Positions 1 to 6,391 of a stretch of DNA of 22,363 bases are shown here, piece by piece; position 1 is the first letter of the stretch; each line of letters begins with the position of its first letter. The stretch is from Gammaproteobacteria bacterium RIFCSPHIGHO2_02_FULL_42_13. GTDB taxonomy: Bacteria; Pseudomonadota; Gammaproteobacteria; UBA12402. The translations under genes were made by a program, and so were the position numbers. The notes below the pieces were generated by a model. The model did not search any database, was not told the DNA's origin, and was given only the letters and a program-made list of their open reading frames with translations. The stretch is from the NCBI GenBank assembly GCA_001801405.1, contig MGXQ01000033.1:21160-43522 (forward strand), read 5' to 3'.

Positions 1-1212
1 GTCAGCATTAAGCGCGACCGCATCGAATGCTACCCTTAAATCTCGCAACATCGCATCATCTCGTTCTTCACGTACATACCTTGCCGCTCTTCTTGTACGT
101 ACTGTCGGCGCCCCTCTTTCATCCGATGCGCTCACGAATAGCGTATATTGATATACGCCGCCATCTGCGTCAGCCAAATAATCTGCCTCCAACAAACGAT
201 GACCAAATTGCATATAATTCGCCGAAAAAATACGCTGTCGTGTCTCCGGCGCTTTAATATCAACTTGCGCAATATCACCGATTACCACGATTCCATGGTG
301 CCCATCAATTTGATTCGCTGTATAACTGGTATACATATGAATGCCATTTCTAGGCGAATGCGTAAAACGCAGCGTGGATGCAGGCGCCTGCCTCACACGT
401 AATTCATTTTGTAACAAAGATAAAAAAGAAACAATTTGCCCATCCACCTGTGTGTTTTGCATGCCAACCATCGATGTTTCACACACACCGCACGCTGTTT
501 TAGTAGAATGCAAATGTAATCCCACAGAATACACTTTAACTTGATCGCCATAATTTGCTAAACCGCGTCCACGAATTGTAGTCGTTAATCGACTGACAAG
601 CTCTTGCACACCCGTCCGCGTATTTAAGTACATATACAACCATTGTTCACTGTGACGGATCGCTTGGGCCATCCCTTGCCCTCCACGAAAAGCTGGATTT
701 CGTGGCCCACAAGTATATTCACCTAATTTTGCTTGCCCTCTTCGAAACAAACTAGACATATAAGCATAGGTCTCTGCTCTTCCGTCCACACTAGGATTAT
801 AAGGTCGCCTACGCGGATCTTCTGCTAAATCCCGTCGCACAGCTGCACACGCATTTGTAAAACTATACACTTCTGCACTGGGCACTTTAATCGGAAACGT
901 GATGCCGACACGACGGTGTTGATCTGCTTGACGATCCCCCACCGATACTTCAAATGTAATAGCTGCTACGACATAATTTTGCGCCCCGACGTTAACAGCC
1001 ACACCACGCATCTGATTTTCTACTAACCTTAAATTTCTGTGAATCTCCGCAATATTTAAATCGAAATTCTTATGCGGATGCTGTGCAGAATGATGAAAAA
1101 ACACGCAGGCGGGAGCAGCATCAACGCCGGCGCCCAGCATCGCCATATGACGCGTCGGACAATCGCCATGTCCAGGATTAAAAACTCCTCCCCCCACTCT
1201 TCTTGGCGGCAT
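1..1212 (-). CDS. Putative cytidine-deaminase-fold protein, 3' end outside window
   Basis: I read this strand directly: 404 codons stay open from an ATG at 1212-1210 to the window edge, so the C-terminus is missing. An AGGAGG ribosome binding site lies about 6 nt upstream of the ATG (about 1215-1222) and decides the start. I do not recognise the whole protein. Residues 187-189 are His-Ser-Glu in the context RHSEQWLYMYL, and residues 241-244 are Cys-Gly-Val-Cys in the context LHLHSTKTACGVCE, preceded by a predicted beta strand. HxE followed by CxxC is the zinc-site signature of the cytidine-deaminase superfamily (His and two Cys bind zinc, Glu shuttles the proton), including bacterial toxin deaminases and the OTT_1508-like group. 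The 51-residue gap between the motifs is longer than in the simplest members. There is no signal peptide. Substrate is unknown; nucleic acid, nucleotide or host target are all possible. That it is a gene is near certain; the deaminase assignment is moderate. Confidence 0.75.
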   Translation of the reverse strand, partial: MPPRRVGGGVFNPGHGDCPTRHMAMLGAGVDAAPACVFFHHSAQHPHKNFDLNIAEIHRNLRLVENQMRGVAVNVGAQNYVVAAITFEVSVGDRQADQHRRVGITFPIKVPSAEVYSFTNACAAVRRDLAEDPRRRPYNPSVDGRAETYAYMSSLFRRGQAKLGEYTCGPRNPAFRGGQGMAQAIRHSEQWLYMYLNTRTGVQELVSRLTTTIRGRGLANYGDQVKVYSVGLHLHSTKTACGVCETSMVGMQNTQVDGQIVSFLSLLQNELRVRQAPASTLRFTHSPRNGIHMYTSYTANQIDGHHGIVVIGDIAQVDIKAPETRQRIFSANYMQFGHRLLEADYLADADGGVYQYTLFVSASDERGAPTVRTRRAARYVREERDDAMLRDLRVAFDAVALNAD

Positions 1213-1240
1213 ATATCCTCCTATTTTGTATTGCCTTGCA

Positions 1241-1346
1241 ACTCAGCTCAGAGGACGCAAAACGTTCATCTGATCCTATATGATTCATCATTTCTTCTAA
1301 TAAATGCCATTCTAACGATGAATATCTGCTCACCTCTGAGCTGAGT
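1241..1346. repeat. 106-bp element with perfect 14-bp inverted ends
   Basis: ACTCAGCTCAGAGG at 1241-1254 is the exact reverse complement of CCTCTGAGCTGAGT at 1333-1346; the 78 bp between hold no credible gene. Both arms contain the 10-mer CTCTGAGCTG that recurs at 9964, 14249, 14288 (reverse), 18811 and 18853. The element lies in the leader of the deaminase-like gene (ATG at 1212), so its transcript could fold into a long hairpin. No target-site duplication is visible at its borders. Confidence 0.75.
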
Positions 1347-1348
1347 AT

Positions 1349-1383
1349 TACGAAACCCGTTTAATCTTCGCCCCTAACTGCGC
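1349..1383. repeat. 35-bp duplicate of the murA 3' end, outer cassette boundary
   Basis: These 35 bases are identical to 2419-2453, which encode the last codons of MurA. The copy here is not part of any reading frame. Read on the minus strand it would finish murA with TAA, whereas the active copy finishes with TAG, so the two copies diverge immediately beyond the repeat. Similarity fades quickly on the other side as well. It looks like the displaced original end of murA left after an insertion. Confidence 0.85.
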
Positions 1384-1392
1384 CAGTTTTGA

Positions 1393-2268
1393 TTATTTTA
1401 ACCGCCTAAAAATTTCAAGGATGCTATTTTTATCAAGCTTGGAAAAAGCAAACCATTTTTTGCCTAGATCTTTTAATGAGGCTCCAATAAGATAGATCTC
1501 TTTTTCATCCAATATAAGAAAGCGATCATGAGAACTACTAAATTCATGAGCTTCAATTGAGCTATATTGCTCATTGTGCTTTGCAAGATCAAGCTGCAGT
1601 TGTTTAGAAATATTTTTGCTATAAATTATTGCCCTGCAGTTCTTTGATCTCTTAAAAATCAGCGTTAAGACTGATTCATCAATATAATTATCAATTAAGA
1701 TTATAGACTTCGTTGCTTGTTTGATTAGTTTGGAGATAAATATATAGGCATCAAACACTTGCCCATCAAAAAATATACCTGTTTGAGGCTTAATATTTTT
1801 ATCTTCAATGGCTTGAAAAATATGTTCCAACTTGCTTGTTGTTATCAATTGTTGTTTTTCAAGGCGATCAACCCTCTGCAGCACAAGAGCATTATTTGCC
1901 ACTAACCGTCTCATTTGAACAAAAGCTTCCATAATTTGGATGCTGATTTTGATGGCTTGCTTACTTTTTAGCACAGCAGATAACATTGCCACACCTTGCT
2001 CAGTAAAAACATACGGCTTATACCTTCGTCCACCCCAGCTTGAGGTCACGATTTGTGACCTCAAGTTGCCAAACTCCTCATCACTCAGTTGAAATTTAAA
2101 GTGCTTTGGGAAGCGCAATTCATTTCTCTTAACTGCTTGATTGAAAATCTTTGTCTCAACACCATATATTTCAGACAAATCTCGATCCAGCATCACCTGC
2201 ATGCCTCTAATCAAGTGTATTTTATCACGTATATTTTGTTTGCTAGGGATACTAATTTGTGTATTCAT
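1393..2268 (-). CDS. ORF6N-domain protein with degenerate PLD-like C-terminal domain
   Basis: The 291-residue protein opens with an ORF6N domain at about residues 12-110, a DNA-binding module of phage and virus regulators related to KilA-N. Visible marks are IRGMQVMLDRDLSEIYGV, the RFPKHFKFQLS segment and GGRRYKPYVFTEQGVAMLSAVL. A heptad-like linker follows (about 120-155), then an alpha/beta C-terminal domain (about 165-280) with SIILIDNYID and HDRF at 247-250, and the common family ending IGASLKDLGKKWFAFSKL. This C-terminal part resembles a phospholipase-D-like fold; HDRF stands where HKD enzymes have HxK, so catalysis is doubtful. The start is weakly supported: only GGAAGA about 10 nt upstream. 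It stands alone, with no phage genes beside it, within a segment bounded by murA-end repeats, and it looks more AT-rich than its neighbours. Likely role is DNA-binding regulation; the target is unknown. Confidence 0.85.
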   Translation of the reverse strand: MNTQISIPSKQNIRDKIHLIRGMQVMLDRDLSEIYGVETKIFNQAVKRNELRFPKHFKFQLSDEEFGNLRSQIVTSSWGGRRYKPYVFTEQGVAMLSAVLKSKQAIKISIQIMEAFVQMRRLVANNALVLQRVDRLEKQQLITTSKLEHIFQAIEDKNIKPQTGIFFDGQVFDAYIFISKLIKQATKSIILIDNYIDESVLTLIFKRSKNCRAIIYSKNISKQLQLDLAKHNEQYSSIEAHEFSSSHDRFLILDEKEIYLIGASLKDLGKKWFAFSKLDKNSILEIFRRLK

Positions 2269-2300
2269 GATTTATTTGTCTTCCAACCGTAACCCCTGTC

Positions 2301-2329
2301 ATTATATGCGAATCAATAAAATATAAGAA
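2301..2329 (-). promoter_or_regulatory. Candidate promoter of the ORF6N gene
   Basis: On the minus strand a perfect TATAAT (2306-2301) is preceded at 17 nt by a weak -35, TTCTTA (2329-2324). It lies about 33 nt upstream of the ATG. The cassette therefore appears to carry its own promoter. Confidence 0.45.
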
Positions 2330-2417
2330 GCACCATTATCTTATTATCTGCAATTCATACAGTGCAAAGATCTATGGATCCCCGACAGGCTTCACCTTCG
2401 GTGGTGATAAAGAAACA

Positions 2418-3677
2418 CTACGAAACCCGTTTAATCTTCGCCCCTAACTGCGCGAGCTTTTCTTCAATGCGTTCATAACCACGATCAATATGATAAATAC
2501 GATCAATAATGGTTTTGCCCTCTGCCGCCAAGCCCGCCAACACCAAACTCGCTGATGCGCGTAAATCGGTGGCCATTAAAGGTGCGCCTGTTAATTTTGG
2601 AATCCCCTGACAAATTGCTGTATTGCCTTGCAACTGAATTTTTGCGCCCATACGATGTAATTCTTGAATATGCATGAAACGATTTTCAAAAATGTTTTCA
2701 ACTATACGACTTTCCCCATCTGCAATCGAATTCAATGCCAAAAATTGTGCCTGCATGTCCGTGGCAAATCCAGGATAAGGCGCTGTCATAATATCGACAG
2801 CCTTGGGTCGCTTGTTCGTCATATCCAACGAAATCCAATCATCGCCAACTTCAATATCTGCGCCACCCAATCGTAATTTTTCAATTACAACGGTCAATGT
2901 ATCAGGACGCACATGCGTTAATTTAATTTTTCCACCTGTAATCGCTGCGGCCACTAAATAAGTGCCCGCCTCAATGCGATCCGGTAAAATCGAATAAGAA
3001 CCGCCAGACAATCGATCAACACCATTAATCACAATAGTATCAGTGCCTGCTCCTTGAATATCTGCACCCAACATTAATAAAAAATTGGCCAAGTCAATGA
3101 CTTCTGGCTCACGCGCAGCATTGTGCAGCACAGTTTGCCCCTTTGCCAACACTGCCGCCATCATGAGATTTTCTGTACCTGTCACTGTGACCAAATTAAA
3201 TGTAAATGAAGCCCCTTTCAATCCCTCTGGCGCACGCGCACGAATATAGCCCTCTTTCAGCATAATATCCGCACCCATCGCTTGTAATCCATTGATATGC
3301 AAATCAACGGGGCGCGTACCGATCGCACACCCTCCCGGCAATGAAACATCGGCACTACCATACCGCGTGAGTAAAGGACCCAAAACTAAAATAGACGCGC
3401 GCATCGTCTTAACCAATTCATAAGGCGCTATAAACGATGAAATATTACGGGTATCAATTTCAACTTCACAAGACTCATCCAAGGTCACATCCACACCCAT
3501 CAATCCCAATAATTCGATAATGGTCGTCACGTCCTGTAAATGCGGTAAATTTTTAATTTTGACAGGCTCATAGGCCAACAAGGAAGCGGTTAAAATCGGC
3601 AAAGCTGCATTTTTTGCGCCCGAAATATGCACTTCTCCGCGCAATGGGATACCGCCTTGAATATGTAATTTTTCCAT
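2418..3677 (-). CDS. murA: UDP-N-acetylglucosamine 1-carboxyvinyltransferase
   Basis: MurA transfers enolpyruvate from phosphoenolpyruvate to UDP-GlcNAc, the first committed step of peptidoglycan synthesis, in the cytoplasm. With the ATG at 3677 the protein starts MEKLHIQGG and has 419 residues, the E. coli length. I prefer this start to the in-frame TTG at 3686, which would add three residues and gains no ribosome binding site. Visible are ISGAKNAALPIL with the conserved Lys22-Asn23, and the catalytic loop PGGCAIGTRPVDLH with the phosphoenolpyruvate-binding Cys at 117, so a fosfomycin-sensitive Cys-type enzyme is expected. The gene follows tRNA-Lys on the same strand with a 57-nt gap. Its last 35 bases are duplicated at 1349-1383, so its present terminus may have been supplied by an inserted cassette; the reading frame is intact. 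Confidence 0.97.
   Translation of the reverse strand: MEKLHIQGGIPLRGEVHISGAKNAALPILTASLLAYEPVKIKNLPHLQDVTTIIELLGLMGVDVTLDESCEVEIDTRNISSFIAPYELVKTMRASILVLGPLLTRYGSADVSLPGGCAIGTRPVDLHINGLQAMGADIMLKEGYIRARAPEGLKGASFTFNLVTVTGTENLMMAAVLAKGQTVLHNAAREPEVIDLANFLLMLGADIQGAGTDTIVINGVDRLSGGSYSILPDRIEAGTYLVAAAITGGKIKLTHVRPDTLTVVIEKLRLGGADIEVGDDWISLDMTNKRPKAVDIMTAPYPGFATDMQAQFLALNSIADGESRIVENIFENRFMHIQELHRMGAKIQLQGNTAICQGIPKLTGAPLMATDLRASASLVLAGLAAEGKTIIDRIYHIDRGYERIEEKLAQLGAKIKRVS
2419..2453. repeat. 35-bp murA terminus, inner cassette boundary
   Basis: This is the copy that completes murA, identical to 1349-1383. It codes for the last MurA residues (QLGAKIKRVS) and reaches the first two bases of the stop codon complement. 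It is the in-frame partner of the duplication. Confidence 0.85.
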
Positions 3678-3698
3678 AAAAGCCAACAGTTGATAGAT

Positions 3699-3720
3699 AA
3701 AAAAGATTGGAAAAAATCTT
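3699..3720 (-). terminator. Weak AT-rich hairpin with T-run after tRNA-Lys
   Basis: On the minus strand AAGATT and AATCTT can pair across a short loop and are followed by T residues. It lies between tRNA-Lys and murA. The stem is AT-rich, so termination would be partial at best and murA may be read through from the tRNA promoter. Confidence 0.35.
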
Positions 3721-3734
3721 ACAAAACATAAAGT

Positions 3735-3810
3735 TGGTGGGCCGTGAGCGATTCGAACGCTCGACCAACAAGTTAAAAGCCTGCTGCTCTACCGACTGAG
3801 CTAACGGCCC
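3735..3810 (-). tRNA. tRNA-Lys (anticodon UUU)
   Basis: On the minus strand the acceptor arms GGGCCGT and ACGGCCC pair fully, the D arm is GCTC...GAGC, and the T arm is GAGCG-TTCGAAT-CGCTC. The anticodon loop CTTTTAA gives anticodon TTT, reading AAA and AAG lysine codons. Discriminator A and an encoded CCA (3737-3735) are present, giving 76 nt in all. The sequence closely follows E. coli tRNA-Lys. Confidence 0.97.
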
Positions 3811-3862
3811 CCACCACAACGCTTTTGTCATGCCGCAAGATGACGAATTCTTTAGTACCGCT

Positions 3863-3890
3863 ATACTACCAATTCTTAACCAAATCTCAA
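3863..3890 (-). promoter_or_regulatory. Possible promoter of tRNA-Lys
   Basis: On the minus strand TTGAGA (3890-3885) and TAGTAT (3868-3863) stand 16 nt apart, about 50 nt upstream of the tRNA. The match is moderate. Confidence 0.35.
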
Positions 3891-3980
3891 GAATTATTGC
3901 CTTTCAAACCAAGCACCAAATATGCTCAAAAAATACACAGTAAAAGACGCAATTTTAGATGCAAAAACAATTTTTTATTC

Positions 3981-3986
3981 TATAAT
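3981..3986 (+). promoter_or_regulatory. TATAAT -10 box of the small exported-protein gene
   Basis: A perfect TATAAT lies 30 nt upstream of the ATG at 4017, in an AT-rich stretch. No clear -35 hexamer is visible at 16-18 nt. Confidence 0.45.
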
Positions 3987-4016
3987 AAGCTTTTCTACCA
4001 CTTAAGGACAAACGCT

Positions 4017-4484
4017 ATGAAAAAAATCCTCGTTCTATCTATCGGCATCTTATCATTATTAATGATCTCCAATGTTTTTGCTCTCAAACGCTTACTCTCA
4101 CATGGGGGTGGTGTCGTCACGCAAAAAAATTCTACCGCAATCACCAGCTGTGATGACATCACAGCAATTAATGGTAAATGGATCGGCAACGTAGCGGGCG
4201 GGCTTTCGACCGCATTAACAATCGATTTAGAATTTGCTTCTCCTGACTCAGGCGGAAATTCTTATGGATCCTATTCATATTTTAACGGCGCATTTGCAGG
4301 CACATTGCAGCCTCTTGAATGTACACAAAACTCAGACAATACCATCACCATTACCGGCAGCGGCGCGGATGCTAATCTGATACTCAACAGTGGTAACACC
4401 GCGTTCACAATACAACCCGGCAGCACATTGACAGATCGTTCTAGCAAAAAACAACCTGTAACCGGCACATTAAAACGAGCTTAA
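4017..4484 (+). CDS. Small exported protein of unknown function
   Basis: The frame is open further upstream (to 3825), but the ATG at 4017 has AAGGAC upstream and begins a clear Sec signal peptide: MKK, a hydrophobic stretch ILVLSIGILSLLMIS, and a likely cleavage after NVFA at residue 22. The mature part is about 133 residues, rich in Thr, Ser, Gly and Asn, with alternating hydrophobic residues that suggest beta structure. It has two Cys (in ITSCDD and PLECTQ) that could form a disulfide in the periplasm. No lipobox or membrane anchor follows the signal, so it is periplasmic or secreted. I do not recognise a family. Its stop TAA shares the palindromic TTAA at 4481-4484 with the stop of the convergent cpoB. 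Confidence 0.75.
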   Translation: MKKILVLSIGILSLLMISNVFALKRLLSHGGGVVTQKNSTAITSCDDITAINGKWIGNVAGGLSTALTIDLEFASPDSGGNSYGSYSYFNGAFAGTLQPLECTQNSDNTITITGSGADANLILNSGNTAFTIQPGSTLTDRSSKKQPVTGTLKRA

Positions 4485-5191
4485 CTGTTTTGTTTTAAAC
4501 CCGCTAAATGGCTTTGCGCGGCGCTTGCCGCCGCGCTTTGCGGGAATTGTTTAATCACTTTTTCCCACCACTCTTGCGCCTCTTGATAATTCGCATCGGC
4601 GTAAGCCAATAAACCAATTTGCAACATGGCATCAGGCGCTTTATTCGACGTTGAATATTGTTTAGCAACAATTAAATAATAATTTCGTGCCTGCGCATTT
4701 TCGCCCGAAATCATCGACAATTGCGCCAACCAATAATTGGCATTTGCCGCATATTGGCCCTTTGGGTATTGCTTCAAATAATCCTGCATCGCCGGAATCG
4801 CATCACTATATTGTTTATTTTGCACCAATTGATACGCCACCTGATAGGCTTGCTGATCTTTTTGATTATCGGCTGACATGGCAACATCGGGTGCCGGCAC
4901 CGCATTCGTATCAACAGCGACACTGACATTATTTTGTTGTTGTTTTAATTTCGCGAGTTCTTCTCCTTGCAGTTGAAGTAAATTTTGTAAATCCTGAATT
5001 TTTTGTTGAAGCCGTGTAATTTCTGCCGCGTTATTGGATGTTTGCATCATCATCGGATTGGGCGAATTAACCGACACAATTCCGGTGCTGGGTTGAGCCA
5101 GGGCGTTACCACCGTTCGCATCGACGACGGGAACGTCAGCAAATATTGGTAATACAAATAAGCTCATCACAAAAAATATCATGTATCGCAT
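4481..5191 (-). CDS. cpoB: CpoB/YbgF, Tol-Pal-associated periplasmic TPR protein
   Basis: CpoB coordinates outer-membrane constriction by Tol-Pal with peptidoglycan synthesis at the division site. The 236-residue protein has a signal peptide (MRYMIFFVMSLFVLPIFA), a Gln-rich coiled coil at about residues 57-90 (AEITRLQQKIQDLQNLLQLQ), a low-complexity linker, and three C-terminal tetratricopeptide repeats from about 113 on, including the family features QYPKGQYAANANYWLAQL and YQEAQEWWEKVIKQFPQSAA. That matches the CpoB domain order and roughly its length. AGGAGG just upstream supports the start. The gene usually ends a tolQRAB-pal cluster, but here the gene upstream is a BRO-N/DinD-like gene 91 bp away, so cpoB is detached from pal in this genome or the two were separated by insertion. 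Confidence 0.92.
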   Translation of the reverse strand: MRYMIFFVMSLFVLPIFADVPVVDANGGNALAQPSTGIVSVNSPNPMMMQTSNNAAEITRLQQKIQDLQNLLQLQGEELAKLKQQQNNVSVAVDTNAVPAPDVAMSADNQKDQQAYQVAYQLVQNKQYSDAIPAMQDYLKQYPKGQYAANANYWLAQLSMISGENAQARNYYLIVAKQYSTSNKAPDAMLQIGLLAYADANYQEAQEWWEKVIKQFPQSAAASAAQSHLAGLKQNS

Positions 5192-5282
5192 AACGCCTCC
5201 TATTCAACTCTTTAAACGCGAGTTCCAGATAAGCGTTTGGCTGCAAATGCGCCATTTTTCCGTAATATGATACGCTTTCCGT

Positions 5283-6140
5283 TCACTCATCCCACTCTCC
5301 TTTAATTCTTTTTTTCTGCTTAGAAGATGAAAGATAATTATTTTTACTAATGACACTTTTCCCAATCTCTTTTTCTGTCTCTTTGCGTGCATTTCCTGCA
5401 ACACGGCCGCCGCGTTTGGCTACTTGTTTATGTTCGCTCATTGCTTCGGGTTTTTCATTTTGAGAAATCTCTGTTGTCACTCTTTCGCCTAGCATCGTAA
5501 AAATCAACTCAAGATCGGTCATGTTATCGCGCAGATTAGCTTTGGATGTTACCGGTATATTTTTATGTTGTTTGTATTCACTTGGCGTCATGCCAAATGT
5601 CGCTTTAGAAATTTCTGCGGTTAAGATTGCATAGTCGGTTTGCTCAGTGATTCCGCGCTCTTTCCATTCATCCGTTAGATTTTGTCTGATTGCAATTCCA
5701 CGCAAGCGCTTATCAATCCAATCTTTTGAATAGCCTTTTTGTTCGTAAAGTTGCTTCATACGCTCTTGTGCGAGCTCTGGATTTTCAATTTCTTGTACTC
5801 GCTCATAGCCTACTTTCGCTAACCAACGTTTGAATGGCTCAGCTTTGGGAGAGGGAATTGACTGGACAATCCGTAACATGCTTTTGGTATTTGCACAATC
5901 TGTTTCTCTCATCTTCCCATCAGGAGCCTGCATTTTCAACTGTACGATTTTTTCGTACAGTTCAGAAAATCCTTCTTTTTCAACAAGTTGCCTCTTTAAA
6001 TCTGACCAGTAGCGCCGCGAGTTAGCACTGCCCGATAAAGCGGCAACAATATCGATAACAGAAAAATACCATTCATTCTGATAAAACAATCTACGTATAC
6101 TGTTCTCTCTAAAAACAACTAACTGGTGATTCTCGCTCAT
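5283..6140 (-). CDS. BRO-N family protein with DinD-like C-terminal region
   Basis: The 285-residue protein starts with a BRO-N-type domain (about residues 5-110; WYFSVIDIVAALS and PKAEPFKRWLAKVGYERVQE), a DNA-binding module of phage antirepressors. The middle region (about 120-200) carries RLRGIAIRQNLTDEWKERGI. The end (about 205-270) reads LRDNMTDLELIFTMLGE ... KRGGRVAGNARKETEKEIGKSVISKNN, which closely resembles the C-terminus of DinD, an SOS-induced E. coli protein reported to antagonise RecA filaments. An AAGGAG site 6-7 nt before the ATG supports the start. The tail is Lys-rich. It sits alone between ruvB and cpoB with no other phage genes. A role in regulation or DNA repair is plausible; no LexA box of canonical form is visible upstream. 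The family call is firm, the function is not. Confidence 0.85.
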   Translation of the reverse strand: MSENHQLVVFRENSIRRLFYQNEWYFSVIDIVAALSGSANSRRYWSDLKRQLVEKEGFSELYEKIVQLKMQAPDGKMRETDCANTKSMLRIVQSIPSPKAEPFKRWLAKVGYERVQEIENPELAQERMKQLYEQKGYSKDWIDKRLRGIAIRQNLTDEWKERGITEQTDYAILTAEISKATFGMTPSEYKQHKNIPVTSKANLRDNMTDLELIFTMLGERVTTEISQNEKPEAMSEHKQVAKRGGRVAGNARKETEKEIGKSVISKNNYLSSSKQKKRIKGEWDE

Positions 6141-6169
6141 ATTATTGCTCCTTATAAATCATTTATTTT

Positions 6170-6210
6170 AAATAAAAATCCCCGTGGCAAGCCACGGGGT
6201 ATTTTTATTT
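6170..6210 (-). terminator. Strong, symmetrical intrinsic terminator after ruvB
   Basis: CCCCGTGGC (6180-6188) and GCCACGGGG (6191-6199) form a perfect 9-bp stem with AA between, flanked by AATAAAAAT and ATTTTTATT. It can terminate transcription from either side and should insulate ruvB from the BRO-N gene. Confidence 0.85.
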
Positions 6211-6216
6211 CTTGGT

Positions 6217-6332
6217 AAGATTTCGCCTGCGCGGCAAAGCCGCGCGAACGGCGACTCAAGGGGAGCGTTCGCCCGCTCCCCTTGAGAATCCCCAAGCGAA
6301 AAGTCCCACGCGGCAAGCCGCGGGGAAATCTT
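6217..6332. repeat. 116-bp branched palindromic element
   Basis: Outer arms AAGATTTC (6217-6224) and GAAATCTT (6325-6332) enclose three hairpins: GCGCGGC-AAA-GCCGCGC at 6229-6245; a perfect 13-bp stem CTCAAGGGGAGCG / CGCTCCCCTTGAG at 6255-6267 and 6274-6286 with loop TTCGCC; and CGCGGC-AA-GCCGCG at 6309-6322. The segment is much richer in GC than its surroundings. It has no reading frame of note. Confidence 0.75.
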
Positions 6333-6391
6333 CACATTTTAGATAAATTATCTAAAATTCGTTTATTCAACACCGCCTCTTCTTAACGACA

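Larger units (their letters stand above)
1349..2453 (-). mobile_element. Putative ~1.07-kb ORF6N cassette inserted at the 3' end of murA
   Basis: A segment of about 1,070 bp between two identical 35-bp copies of the murA terminus (1349-1383 and 2419-2453) contains one gene, 1393-2268, plus its promoter region. The murA frame is restored by the copy next to the gene body. This is the arrangement made by site-specific integrative elements that carry the 3' end of their target gene, as many islands do at tRNA genes. No integrase or transposase is present, so the cassette would have to be mobilised in trans, be a remnant, or have arisen by illegitimate recombination. The repeats are seen directly; the mobile nature is inferred. 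Confidence 0.6.

Noticed and set aside
1200..1334. A roughly 45-codon frame with a GTG start in the leader of the deaminase-like gene
   Set aside because: It lacks a ribosome binding site, runs through the inverted-end repeat, and overlaps the start of the larger gene in another frame.
3568..3831. An 87-codon frame through tRNA-Lys
   Set aside because: It is the translated complement of a perfectly folded tRNA plus the beginning of murA in another frame.
3825..4016. An N-terminal extension of the small exported protein
   Set aside because: It would bury the signal peptide; the ATG at 4017 has a ribosome binding site and a -10 box at the right distance.
5204..5404. A short minus-strand open frame across the end of the BRO-N gene
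   Set aside because: It overlaps the real gene in another frame and has no homologue that I recognise; only the 91-bp gap would be its own.
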